Below, one piece after another: positions 1 through 10,394 of a stretch of DNA of 21,857 nucleotides. The DNA is from Emmonsiellopsis sp. PD_33 (lineage: Eukaryota > Ascomycota > Eurotiomycetes > Onygenales > Ajellomycetaceae). Made by a program: the position numbers and the translations under genes. Below the pieces are notes generated by a model. It was given only the letters and a program-made list of their open reading frames with translations, searched no databases and was not told the DNA's origin. Position 1 is the first letter of the stretch. Each line of letters starts with the position of its first letter. Location: positions 1 through 21,857 of the forward strand of contig JANTQF010000478.1 of the NCBI GenBank assembly GCA_032988165.1. Reading direction: 5' to 3'.

Positions 1-732
1 GGCTGTGCGAGGCGGGAGGGCGGGGATCTGGTGCGCTTAGCGTGCGAGCGGCGGGTGGGGGACGGGTTGGTGGGGGGGGATGGGGGTTGGGCTGTGTGCT
101 GTGGTGTTAGTTATCATTGGCTGGGCGATGGTCGCTGGGGACGAGTGCAGGGGAAGTGGCAAGGGAGAGGGTGAGTGTTGGATGGGTTTTCGTGATGGTG
201 GCCCCAGGGTGGTGGTGGTGTTTGTTTGTGGTCTGGCTAGGTAGTAGGTAGTAGCTATATAGATTGCGAGATGCAGATGTTGATAGTTGGGAGGTAGTAA
301 ATGATGAGATAAGATGGATAGATGGAAGTAATGAGTAGTTAAGTACAGATAGAAGGACCATGAAAAACAAGCATGTATTGAAAGAAGGCAGAAATGATAA
401 GTTAACTAATCATAGTATGCAAAGAAAGGAAAAAATAATGATAATAAAAGGCGTCCAGATTCCTCCACATCATTCCATACACCTATTGGCATTAATAAGT
501 CATCCACACTACTGTGGAAGATCCATCTCTTTCTTCCCCATCCATTTTAATTCCCTTGCGGTACTTTCTCTTTCTTTCTTTCATTCCCTGTGTGTGCCGT
601 AGATAAAAATGCTGAGTTACTCGTCTTGCTCAAAAAAAAAAAAAAAAAACCCTTACTCTTTCTTGATAAAACGATGAATGATAATTCGAACACAAAATGT
701 TCCCTCTCCTCACCCCCCATGCCGGGTTAGGG
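1..732. other. Non-coding flank downstream of bro1
   Basis: No credible gene is visible here. The left part is G- and T-rich on the + strand with a cluster of G-runs at 53-91. The middle is AT-rich, and an A-homopolymer of about 18 bases sits near 632-649. The short open frames are low in complexity and match no family I know. The right end should hold the bro1 3' UTR, read on the minus strand. The far left could belong to the promoter or leader of an unseen neighbour. Confidence 0.6.
53..91 (+). other. G-run cluster (potential G-quadruplex)
   Basis: Six runs of three or more G (lengths 3, 5, 3, 8, 5 and 3) fall within 39 bases, separated mostly by 1-2 bases and once by a 5-base gap containing GG. 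This satisfies the usual G3+N1-7 quadruplex pattern. Folding is not shown by sequence alone. Confidence 0.6.
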
Positions 733-3700
733 TTATTTCCATGCATTCAACCCCGCCCACGGATCATTACTATTCTGAGCTCCCCCTTGCGGCGTCTGCG
801 ACTGATGCTGCGGCGCACCACTATACGGCCTGCCCTGCATATATCCCGCGGGTGGATACTGCGCATTTGCCGGAGGGTAGGGCGACTGTGACGGCCTTGG
901 TGGAGGAGGGGGTGGTACATACCCCTGAGGAATAAATTGTGAGGCGTGCGATTGTATACCTGTTGACGACTGCGGGCTTGCGTAGCCGTATTGGTTTGGG
1001 GAGAAGTATTGTTGGTTGGGCGGGGGGGAAATGGGTGGCTGCTGGTAGAGGTACGCCATGGGGTTGTATCCTTCTGCGGGAGTGCCGGTTCCTTGTTGGT
1101 AGGGTTGGCCGGCCATGTATTGGCCGCTGGCGGGGTAGGAGGGGTAGGTTACGGCCGGGGATTGGGTGACGGTACTCGGCGGGATGGCGGAGCTGGTGGA
1201 TGCGTGGTGGGAGGGGATTGATGGTGATCGGCCGGAGGATGTCTTTAGGGGGGAGGGCCTTGGTTTTGACGAGGAGGATGTAGGTGGAGATTGGGGGTTG
1301 GTTTCGACGGAGAGCCGCTCCATTAAATTCTTTAGCTTTTCCCGCTCTCGATCTTCCTGGGCGGATTGGTGGTGGGATTTGTCTCGCTCGATCTGGCTGA
1401 GGAGTTGGGCTCCTTCTGACCTGCGGTTGTTGACAAATGTGTCGACATTATTCTTTAGGCTCTCGACTGTCTCTTTCATTTCCGCGTAGAAGGTTTGTGC
1501 TTGTTCGAGGCCTGAGGTTATGTCTCTGAAAGCGTTGTATATTTTCTTGTACTTGGACATCACAGCATTTCGCTGCCGTGTGAGCGCTTCATATTTGGAT
1601 TGTTCGGATCGAACTCGCTTGTCCTGGAGTAGGTCGCCGTATACCTTTGTAAGCTCTTTCATGAGCGCCGTCTGCTTGTGGTTTGCTTGTAGTAGACGAT
1701 TTTGGTGTGGTCGGAATTTTTCGAGTTCTGTCTGGAACAGTTGGTTCTCCTGATTGGCAATCGACTTCTTATTCAAAATGAGGACGTTGGATATATCGTC
1801 GTTGTGAACCTAATCTTATCAGAATCTATACATTTTAGAAAATAAGGGGCAAAGCAAGCCAAATAAATACCTTCTCCTTGAGATCCTTCAATATCTGTGT
1901 CCGATCTCTCTTCACAAGATTCAACTTCCTTAACAACTCCTCGACCTTCGCAATCTGCTCAGCAACAGACGTATCTGCCTCGAAATCTTGATCGATTAAA
2001 CTGATTTCCGGGGCGGCGGAATATGGGCTGCCATGTCCGTTTTTCGACTTGCTATGCTTTCCTCCAACCTTGAAAAGGGCGCTCTGGAACAAAACGTCTG
2101 CTTCGTCCGTTTCCCCAGCAGATCGCATCTCATCAAAGTCGACCTCATGCTGCCTTAAATTCACTAGCAGTTGAGAATCACTCGAGCTCGCCTCGTCGAT
2201 GGTATCGCGGTAACTCCGGAGATCGCTTCGTAGGGTTGACGTCAATCGAGAGCTGGGTTGCTGCGTCCAATCTCCTCCGTATTTTGACCGCATCTTTTCG
2301 CAAACACTCTCCTCCATGTCCAGCTGCTTAGAACACTGATCCAACGTGCTTAATATGGATATCTTCTCTTCCTGTAGTTCGTTAAAAGAACCTCGGAAAG
2401 GGGGGTTATTAGCTAGTTCATCGCACCACGTCTTAAAGTCTTCGTCAACGTCCATTTCTTGATCCATCCCCCCCTTCAAAATATTCAGGCTTCCTGGTAA
2501 TTTGAGATAATCGAGACTGGCCGCCATCTCCCCATTGGCAGCTTCGACTTTCTCGGCCTCGGCACGAACTAGTTTCGCTTTCTCCTCATCATACAAACTT
2601 GCTGATTCCGTCACAGACATAGGAACGATCTTCTGGAAGATATCGGGTCCGATTATTCTCTGTATATCTTGGCCTTGATAAAGCTCGCTGACAGGTATAG
2701 CTTTGGCAGCAGGTAATTTGGCAATAGTAGAGAGGCTGGGTTCGGAAGGTACCGGCTGGTGGTATATAAAATCATTATCCTTGGTAAACGACGCCAATTT
2801 CTCCTGGACATTTGCCAGTTGCCGGCGGACCGTATCAAGTAAGGTAGCCCCAGTGTCTGAAGTCAGATTGGAGCCTGCAGGGACAGAGGATGGGAACGAC
2901 TTGGCCCAGCTCAGGGCTGTGGTAGCTTGTTTCTCCGCTAGCTGAAGTCGGGCTATGGCGATACCGTAGAGCGTTCCTTCATCGTCTGCAATGGCTTGAT
3001 AATAACCAGCTACAGCGGCGAGAAGGGATGCTTTTATTTGCGTAAGAATTGACCACACCTTCTCAAACACACCCCGGCTCACATTCTCCTGAACACCTTC
3101 TGCGGCCTGGGAGTATAGATGCGCCGCCTGGCTGGCCAGCTTTGCAAGGAACCCTGGTTTTTTGCCATCCGCAACCTGCTTTTCAAGAAAAACCTCCTGG
3201 GCTTGTGCAAGCATAATTGATATCAAAGTCTTGACTGTGTCCCGGCTTAAATCCATCGAGGGAGCGTGTAGGAAGTTTTCATTGATATACGTGAACATAC
3301 CGGCGGATGCCTGGAAGGAGTGATAAGCCGTCTTCAGCCCGGCGTCTTCGGATCTGTTTTGGTTCGCAGCATGGCACGATAGTACAGCGGATATGTTGAA
3401 GATAATCGAAGCCTTTTCATACGCCAATGAATATTGCGAGGTTGGCTTTTGTGTAAATGCATCGTACCTAGTTTAGCGGGAGACAGAACGTTAGAGACGA
3501 GCAATCTAAGAAGTGGCAGAAGCTAGACGTACCAGGTGAAGGATATTTTAATATGATTCTCATCGACCGGAAACCGTAGGTCCAGCAACTCCAACTGGCC
3601 GTAATATCGGTATAGTAGATCCCGTCCAGCAGCGCTATCCTTGCCCGCACCTCTCATATCCTGCCGCAGCCTGTTGAGCGTTGCGCATTCCTCCGCATAT

Positions 3701-3810
3701 CTCTCTGGGTCGTCGCCATAGGTCTGCCGGATGTACGCCTTGAGAGGTTGGATCCAGTCGATCTCGCTTGTCTGCTTCAGCGGACTGGATATCATGGGCG
3801 ACTGCGCCAT
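733..3810 (-). CDS. bro1: Bro1-domain vacuolar protein-sorting protein
   Basis: ESCRT-III-associated protein of the multivesicular-body pathway. In yeast, Bro1 binds Snf7 on endosomes and recruits the deubiquitinase Doa4. The exons on the minus strand are 3810-3533, 3467-1871 and 1809-733, giving 2952 nt and 983 residues. Residues 1 to about 395 form the Bro1 domain (start MAQSPMISSPLKQTSEIDW, then YRYYGQLELLDLRFPV). About 400-780 is a helical, coiled-coil V domain. From about 790 to the end the chain is Pro/Gln/Tyr-rich, with a run of six prolines, and ends DPWAGLNAWK. The start ATG has A at -3 and G at +4, and the N-terminus matches fungal Bro1 orthologs as I recall them. The alternative, the paralog PalA/Rim20 of pH signalling, is less likely given the N-terminus and the long proline-rich tail. 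Both introns restore the frame exactly. Confidence 0.96.
1810..1870 (-). other. bro1 intron 2
   Basis: A 61-nt intron in phase 0. It starts GTATTT after the codon AAG (KDLKEK) and ends TTAG before GTTCACAAC (VHN). Removal joins the V-domain coding frame. Without splicing the frame runs into a stop at 1835. Confidence 0.92.
3468..3532 (-). other. bro1 intron 1
   Basis: A 65-nt intron with donor GTACGT, branch-like GCTAAAC and acceptor TAG. It splits the Trp codon (TG|G), giving ..SFTW-YDAFTQKPTSQ.., which is the expected continuous Bro1-domain sequence. Confidence 0.93.
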
Positions 3811-4763
3811 AATGACGGCTGTGGGGGGTGAGGGCGTTGGATCGGTGAAAGAAGCGGCGGTGGGCGGACGGACACACAGGAACAGCCGGAGATGAAGCGC
3901 CAGACGAGGCCGGAAAGCGGTCGCAGCAGGGCGTGGGAGCGTGGGATCTAGAAGTTGGAGGCAGACAAATGCGGGCGAGAGAAAGGCTGGCGGATGGCTG
4001 GTGTGGGGTAAATAGTTGGTGAGTTGATGTTGGATTGGCGGTGGTGAAGGCGGATAGGTGAGAGCTATGAACAGGGCGGCAGAACAACCGCAAGAGAAGC
4101 AGTTCGAGATGCAGGTTGAGTCTTGACAGCCAGGCGGGCTCCGTGGTTATTCTTAGGTTGGCGGCGCTGGGGCTGACCACTCGCTGCGGGCGCCCGGCGT
4201 GAAGAGAACCTCCACTCGCTGCTGGGAGGCTGTTCTGGCGTGCGATTGGCAGCAGCTCGCGGGCAGCGCACAGCACTAAGAGACCAGCGCAAATGAGACT
4301 GGAGATTGGGAGAGTGATGGTTGCTGGCGGTGGGGAGAGTGGGCGTGGTGTTTGGTGGTGGTTGAGATGAAGTCGATGAGGTTGTTTCAACTCTCCAGAC
4401 TAAATATATCCAAACTATTTATGTGACAAACCCAACATCTATGACGATCTAGATAGTTAACCCTGGCGTTGCATGCAGAACAACAACGTCTAGTCGATTA
4501 CTTCTCTCATTAGATTACAGCAGCGGAGATGGTTAGAGTATTTATTATACACACAGCAAATATCCCCCGTCTATGCCCAGCCCCTCCCCAATACATAATA
4601 TTTATTTATACAACTCCAGATGTCAAAAAGATTCAACCCTCCTCAAATATACTGTACAGTGAAGAGAAAAAGGGAACCATGCTTGCCAACGCTATGATGA
4701 AGAAAAGAAGTCAAAGTGATGCCACACCGTGGCGATTTAATAAATGTAGAGATGCCAACGATC
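3811..4763. promoter_or_regulatory. bro1 upstream region and mdj1 3' flank
   Basis: This 953-bp gap lies between two genes in the same orientation. The part nearest 3811 should hold the bro1 promoter and leader (read on the minus strand). It contains two minus-strand CCAAT pentamers, near 4034-4038 and 4244-4248. The part near 4763 should hold the mdj1 3' UTR. A long minus-strand open frame across 3635-4390 lacks an ATG at its start and overlaps bro1 out of frame, so I do not call it a gene. Confidence 0.6.
4601..4606 (-). terminator. Candidate mdj1 poly(A) signal
   Basis: AATAAA on the minus strand, about 158 nt past the mdj1 stop. A second AATAAA lies at 4541-4546. Fungal poly(A) signals are degenerate, so this is only a candidate. 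Confidence 0.4.
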
Positions 4764-6585
4764 TCATCCAGAGCCAGACGCCCCCTTGGACTTGTCACTG
4801 TTGTCCGAATCACTGGGCTTGTCCGAGCCCTTGTCCTTGCTGGCAGCTTCAGAGCTCTCTCCTGACGCCTTTTCGGACCGGCCATGTTGGTTCATTAGCC
4901 TGTGCCAGGCGGATTTGAGGAAGCCCTCGTTTTTGTGCGAATCACTGGCTTCTTTGCTCTCTTTGTCGCTGGGCGAGGAACCAGAAGAGGAACCAGAAGG
5001 AGGCCTGCAAGATAATCATCAGTTCCTGAGAAGTGCTGTGCTTGTCTGTTCGGTACTTACTCGTCCTTCTTGAAGCTCATCGTTCGCCGAGCAGTCTTAT
5101 CGCCCATCTCGTCGGCCAGCACTTCCAGGATCGTTCTTTGGTTCGCGTTCAGATACTTCGGCATGGCGACTCGGAATTCAACCTTGAGGTCACCATGCTG
5201 GCCGCGTCTGCCCTCGAGTTTCCGCATTCCCATTCCTGACAGGGTGATTTTGTCGCCGGTGCCGGTTCCAGTAGCCACTCGGACCTTAACTTCGCCGTCC
5301 AGGGTGGGCACTGTAACCTCACCGCCAAGAAGGGCTGTCGTGAGAGGGATGGATGCCGTGTACAAAACATCTGAACCAGACCGGCTGAACCGGTGGTCTG
5401 GAGCAACCTTGATGAAGACGAAAAGGTCTCCTCGTTGTGATCGGGAACCCGATTCCGATGCAGGCATGTCTCCCTCCCCTGAGACTCGTAGACGCATTCC
5501 ATCCTCCACGCCACCGGGAATATTGACATGCACCGTCTTCCGCTCCCTCACCACCCCGTCACCACCACAGCTATTACATGCGGCTCCTCGGGGTATCGAC
5601 ATGCCAGCACCACCGCAAGCGCTACAGGTACTGGCCATCTGGAATCCTCCTTGAATGAAGTGGACTTGCGAACCGGATCCTCCACAGGTTGAACACTGTG
5701 TCTTCTTCTTACCGGGCTTCAACCCTTCTCCAGAGCAGGGGCTGCACTTGACCAGCGGAGTGATGAAGATATCCTTTGCAGTTCCCTTGGCAGCATCCAT
5801 GAACGAAATGTTTGTCTGGACCTCGATATCCTCACCCACCACAACTGCAGATCGGAAAGGACCTCCGCGTGTCCGGCCTCGCCGTCCAGCACCGCCCGCA
5901 AACGCGCCAAACAGATCCTCGAAATTGATATCCGCAGAGAACCCACCGCCAGGGAACCCGCCACCGAATCCACCGCCAAACCCATGAAATCCGCCAGCGG
6001 TGCCTCCGGAGAATGGGCCACCGGCATTCGGGTTAAATCCGCCGTTTTGATCGAATGCTGCGGAGCCGTATTGATCGAACGTTTTTCTCTTTTCCGAGTC
6101 CGAGAGCAACTCGTATGCGGACTGTGCCTCCGCAAATTTCTCCTTTGCGCTAGGATCCTTGTTCGTGTCCGGGTGGTATTTTTTGGCCATGCCGTAGTAG
6201 GCCTTTTTAATGTCCGAAGCAGATGCATCCTTTCCTACCCCAAGCACGTCATAAGGATTGCGAGCGGCTTGAGCGGGTGCGGAGGTATGGAAAGCCTGGA
6301 ATTAGATAGGAATAGGGTTAGCCGTATACTTCATTTACCGGCATAACGGTACGGGAAGACGGGACGGCGGGGGGCCCCTACCTTCGGAAAGGGATGGGAG
6401 GGATGGTCATTCAATGGTTTTAGACATGGGCGGCGATCGTGGCAAGCCCTGCCATCGTTATGAAAAGACCTCGACTGGAACTGCGACCGGAGCCCAGCAC
6501 ATTGACCCAAGCAGCGTCTCGACGCCCGGAGAAGTCGAGCCGGGATGACGACGGCCTTGGGTAGGTTTGGAGCGCCCGCACTCAT
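4764..6585 (-). CDS. mdj1: Mitochondrial DnaJ/Hsp40 co-chaperone Mdj1
   Basis: Class I J-protein that stimulates mitochondrial Hsp70 (Ssc1) in the matrix. The exons on the minus strand are 6585-6382, 6295-5061 and 5004-4764, giving 1680 nt and 559 residues. Residues 1-80 are Arg/Ser-rich and poor in acids, as in a matrix presequence. The J domain is at about 83-145 with HPD at 109-111. A Gly/Phe-rich region covers about 149-202. Four CxxCxGxG zinc repeats (CSPCSGEG, CSTCGGSG, CSACGGAG, CNSCGGDG) start at 252, 269, 292 and 308. The DnaJ C-terminal domains reach about 470. The last exon adds a polar Ser/Lys tail containing NEGFLKSAWHRLMNQ. The start is the ATG with A at -3 whose product resembles related Mdj1 N-termini; the upstream in-frame extension lacks an ATG. 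It is divergent from pim1. Confidence 0.95.
5005..5060 (-). other. mdj1 intron 2
   Basis: A 56-nt intron in phase 2 with the perfect donor GTAAGT and acceptor TTGCAG. Splicing joins KKD-E-PPSGSSSG and opens an 80-residue tail. Unspliced RNA hits TAA at once, because the donor itself supplies the stop. Confidence 0.9.
6296..6381 (-). other. mdj1 intron 1
   Basis: An 86-nt intron in phase 0 with donor GTAGGG after AAG, branch-like GGCTAACCC and acceptor TCCAG before GCTTTCCAT (AFHTSAPAQ). A stronger-looking donor (GTAAAT) near 6338 was set aside because it gives the wrong phase and a 43-nt intron. The donor choice is the least certain part of the model. Confidence 0.75.
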
Positions 6586-6976
6586 TTTGGAGCAATGGAA
6601 GCCGGACCAACGCGGGCGGAGTCGCGGAATTAAGCAGCAGGTGTGCACGGAGGAGAGGAGACAATCGACGCCGCCAGCAAACAGGGTATCTTGAAGTCGT
6701 GAGGTGTCCGCCAACTCCTGGAGCCGGCGATGGAGAAAAAAGTTTCCTGGCCGCCGGAACAACGTTGTGCCGGCCGCTTCGATTGGATTCTCCGAGCATC
6801 ACTAAGCCGGCCAGAGCTCAACGACGGGTGTATTTATCAGCTATTTTCCTCTCCGTCTCTTGTCGTGGACGCTCTGCTGCATTTCTGCCCGGTGCATAGT
6901 CGATGCGCAGCTCGTGTCCTACGCTGTCCCTCATTCGCTCGTTCACTTCTCTCCTCCATTGACTCTCGCCGGAACT
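6586..6976. promoter_or_regulatory. Divergent promoter shared by mdj1 and pim1
   Basis: These 391 bp separate the start codons of mdj1 (-) and pim1 (+). It must hold both core promoters and leaders. I see a single CCAAT box near the centre and an AT-rich patch (TATTTATCAGCTATTTTC) at about 6831-6848. No run of alternating GAA/TTC units with 5-bp spacing is present, so there is no canonical heat-shock element that I can see. Confidence 0.8.
6782..6786 (-). promoter_or_regulatory. CCAAT box (HAP/CBC-type site)
   Basis: ATTGG on the + strand, CCAAT on the minus strand. It is the only CCAAT in the divergent promoter and lies about 197 bp from the mdj1 ATG and about 190 bp from the pim1 ATG. The fungal CCAAT-binding complex (HapB/C/E) is known to act on mitochondrial genes. 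Use of this site is inferred. Confidence 0.5.
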
Positions 6977-9900
6977 ATGATTCGGGCCCAGAGCCTGCCA
7001 TGGCGGGCAGTCTTCCGCCAGGCATCGCGCAATCTCCCCGCCAGATACCCTCCCTCCGCTCCCAGATTCTACCTTAATTCAACCCTAGAGGCGCGCTCGT
7101 CGCATCTCCAGCCACTCGCATCCTCCTCCCGCACCTTCTCGTCCACCCATGCGCGGCGAAAAGAGAAACCGTCCCAGTCTGAGCCGAAGGAGGAGAAAGA
7201 GGAGGGAACAGAGATAGAAAAGGAGGAGAAACAGAAGCCGGAGAAGCCCGCAGAGAGCAAGGATAAATCATCAGATACCCCTTCGCCAATTCCTGCTTCC
7301 AGTAACCCGGCGGATTCGAAACCCAGTGGCGCGGCCGCCGGTGGTAGTGGTACGGGGAATGGAGGAAGCGGTGATGGTGGGAAAAGGGGGAGGAAAACTT
7401 CCGCTGAGAAGGCGCTACAAAAAGCTACGGTTCCGGACGTATATCCCCAGGTCATGGCTATTCCTATTGCGCGGAGACCTCTATTCCCTGGATATTACAA
7501 GGCCGTTACGGTTAGGGACCCGAGTGTTGTCTCTGCGATACAGGAAATGATGAAACGAGGGCAACCCTATGTCGGTGCTTTCCTGTTTAAAGACGAAGCG
7601 GCGGATAAAGATATCATAGAGGATATAGATGAGGTGCATGATGTTGGCGTGTTTGCGCAAATCACGAGCGTTTTCCCGGTCCATGGAACGGAGAACGGCT
7701 TGACGGCGGTGCTATATCCCCACCGAAGGATAAAGATATCCTCACTAATACCACCCCGCGATACGACACAGAAGGCCGAAAATGACCAGGAGGCTACAAA
7801 AGAAGCACCTGAAAAGCAAGGCGATGTTGTTGCTAGCTTTGAAGAGGGCGCGGCCGAGCAAATTTCGAAGGAGACATCTTACGAACCCACGACATTCTTG
7901 CACAAATACCCCGTCAGCATAGTTAATGTGGAGAATCTTACGGAGGAGCCCTACGACAAGAAGAACACCGTTATCCGCGCCGTCACAAACGAGATCGTCA
8001 ATGTTTTCAAGGATATCGCAAACTTGAACCCTCTTTTCCGTGACCAAATCTCTACCTTTTCTATGAGCCACTCGGGGAATATTATGGATGAACCAGCAAA
8101 CTTGGCTGATTTCGCTGCCGCTGTATCTGCCGGTGAAGTCAAGGAACTACAGGATGTTTTGGATACCATGAATATCCAAGAACGTCTATCCAAGGCGCTT
8201 GTGGTGCTCAAAAAGGAACTAATGAATGCGCAGCTACAGTCTAAAATATCGAAAGACGTCGAGGCGAAAATCCAAAAGCGTCAACGGGAATATTGGCTGA
8301 TGGAGCAAATGAAAGGTATCCGACGCGAGCTTGGAATAGAATCTGACGGGAAGGAAAAGCTGGTGGAAAAGTTTAAGGAAAAAGCCGAGAAATTAGCCAT
8401 GCCCGAAGCAGTGAAGAAGGTGTTTGACGAGGAACTGAATAAACTGGCACACCTCGAACCCGCCGCTTCGGAATTCAACGTTACGAGAAATTATCTTGAT
8501 TGGATTACTCAGATTCCGTGGGGCAAGCGGAGTCCTGAGACGTTTGGTATCAAGAACGCAATGTCCGTGTTGGATGAAGACCATTACGGATTGAAGGATG
8601 TCAAGGATCGTATCTTGGAGTTCATTGCGGTTGGAAAACTTCGTGGGACCGTTGAAGGGAAGATTCTCTGCTTCGTCGGACCCCCTGGTGTTGGTAAGAC
8701 GAGTATAGGGAAATCGATCGCCAGGGCACTTAATAGGGAATACTATCGCTTCAGCGTTGGAGGCCTTACGGATGTGGCGGAAATCAAGGGCCATCGACGA
8801 ACCTACGTGGGCGCCTTACCAGGTCGCGTCATTCAGGCTCTCAAAAAGTGCCAGACTGAGAACCCCCTCATTCTTATTGACGAAGTTGACAAAATCGGAC
8901 GAGGACATCAGGGAGACCCCTCCTCGGCCCTTCTTGAGTTGTTGGACCCCGAGCAGAATTCATCCTTCTTGGATCATTATATGGATGTCCCCGTTGATCT
9001 TTCAAAGGTTTTGTTTGTCTGCACGGCCAATATGACTGACACCATCCCCCGTCCTCTACTGGACAGAATGGAAATGATTGAGCTGTCTGGGTACGTTGCG
9101 GACGAGAAGATGGCTATTGCTGATAGATACCTGGCGCCCTCCGCGAAGGAGATGAGTGGGTTGAAGGATGTCGATGTCAAGTTGGAAAAGGAGGCGATCG
9201 AAGAACTCATCAAGTCATACTGCCGGGAAAGTGGTGTGCGGAATCTGAAGAAGCAAATAGAAAAGGTCTATCGGAAGGCGGCGCTGAAGATCATCCAGGA
9301 ACTTCCCGAAGAGGAGCCAAAGACGGAGGAAGCAGTCGTTCGCGATGAGGTTAGGGAGGAACTCGAGAAAAAGAAAGAAGCCGAAGCGGCTGCTGAAGGA
9401 GAGGAGAAACCCACCGTGCAACAAGCCCCGCTTGTCGCGACCCATGTTCCCGATGATGTTCACGTTTCCATCGGCAAAGATAACCTGAAGGATTATGTTG
9501 GTCCACCCATCTTCACCTCTGACAGGTTGTACGACGTCACTCCTCCCGGTGTGGCTATGGGCCTTGCCTGGACCAGCATGGGAGGAGCCGCTCTATATGT
9601 GGAGTCCATTCTTGAGACCGCTCTCTCGCCAGCCTCCCGTCCCGGTCTAGAGCAGACAGGCAACTTGATGACTGTCATGAAAGAGTCGACGGTTATTGCA
9701 TATTCGTTTGCCAAGTCATTAATGGCCAAGGAGTTCCCCGAGAACAAATTCTTCGAGCGCGCAAAGGTCCACCTGCATTGTCCCGAGGGAGCTGTTCAGA
9801 AGGACGGTATGTACAACAATGGCAACCCATTTCCACTGCTAAACTATCAAACTGAAAACGATCCGATACTAACTATACATCACAGGGCCATCCGCCGGTA

Positions 9901-10360
9901 TCACAATGGCAACCTCCCTCCTCTCCCTCGCCCTCAACCACCCCCTCAATCCAACCATCGCCATGACCGGTGAACTCACCGTGACCGGTAAGGTCCTTCG
10001 CATCGGCGGCCTACGCGAGAAAACCGTTGCTGCGCGTCGGGCAGGAGCAAAATCAATCATCTTCCCCGCTGATAACATGTCGGATTGGTTGGAATTACCC
10101 GAGGTATGTTCGCCCGCACGGACTTGCACTTTTGTTTTGTGCACCGTATGAGGGAAAACACCATGCTAATAATGTTTGTTTTGTAACAGAATATCAAAAA
10201 GGGCATCGAGGGCCATCCCGTCAGCTGGTACTCGCAGGTTTACGACCTCGTCTTCCGTGACCTGGATAAACTACACGCGCGCACGATTTGGAAAACGCAG
10301 CTTGAGGAGGTGCCTAGTGTCATCAAACCGGATACTAATGGCGATAAAGAGGAGGAATGA
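6977..10360 (+). CDS. pim1: Mitochondrial ATP-dependent Lon protease
   Basis: Matrix AAA+ Ser-Lys protease that degrades misfolded and oxidised proteins. The exons are 6977-9806, 9886-10103 and 10190-10360, giving 3219 nt and 1072 residues (yeast Pim1 is about 1130). Residues 1 to about 55 are an Arg/Ser-rich presequence. About 60-150 is a charged, then Gly-rich linker. The Lon N-domain runs from about 155 with helical coils to about 460. AAA+ follows with Walker A GPPGVGKT at 568-575 and Walker B ILIDEVDK (D635, E636). An acidic Lys/Glu insert precedes the protease domain. The catalytic Ser946 is in KDGPSAG and Lys989 in GGLREK, 43 residues apart as in bacterial Lon. The start is the first in-frame ATG, with A at -3. 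The frame is open further upstream but without an ATG. It is divergent from mdj1. Confidence 0.98.
9807..9885 (+). other. pim1 intron 1
   Basis: A 79-nt intron in phase 1 with donor GTATGT, branch ATACTAAC and acceptor CACAG. It splits the Gly codon of KDGPSAG, directly before the catalytic serine. Retention stays open to a stop at 9973. Confidence 0.95.
10104..10189 (+). other. pim1 intron 2
   Basis: An 86-nt intron in phase 0 with donor GTATGT after GAG, branch-like TGCTAAT and acceptor AACAG. It joins DWLELPE to NIKKGIEGHPV, the expected end of the Lon protease domain. Confidence 0.95.
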
Positions 10361-10388
10361 ATGATTGACTGATTGATTGATTTTTTTT

Positions 10389-10394
10389 ATTAAA
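10389..10394 (+). terminator. Candidate pim1 poly(A) signal
   Basis: ATTAAA, a common AATAAA variant, lies about 29 nt past the pim1 TGA, after a T-homopolymer and a short TGAT repeat. The true 3' end may be further on. Confidence 0.35.

Noticed and set aside
3635..4390. A 251-codon minus-strand open frame upstream of bro1
   Set aside because: It begins with TTG rather than ATG, has no internal ATG until near its end, is Pro/Ser/Leu-rich without a domain, and overlaps bro1 exon 1 out of frame.
6296..6340. Alternative mdj1 intron using the GTAAAT donor
   Set aside because: It would be 43 nt long and in the wrong phase for the AFHTSAPAQ exon. The GTAGGG donor at 6381 keeps the frame.
6586..6762. 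N-terminal extension of mdj1 by 59 codons
   Set aside because: It opens with TTG. The first ATG in frame is at 6585 and gives an N-terminus like related Mdj1 proteins.
6735..6790. Scattered GAA and TTC triplets suggesting a heat-shock element between mdj1 and pim1
   Set aside because: The spacings (9, 13 and 10 bp among them) do not form the contiguous 5-bp alternating units of a canonical element.
6860..6976. N-terminal extension of pim1 by 39 codons
   Set aside because: The extension has no ATG. The first in-frame ATG is at 6977, has A at -3, and gives a normal mitochondrial presequence.
6730..7077. A + strand ATG frame of 115 codons overlapping the pim1 start
   Set aside because: It lies within the divergent promoter and pim1 exon 1 in another frame, and no known domain is visible. 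The transcript probably starts downstream of 6730.
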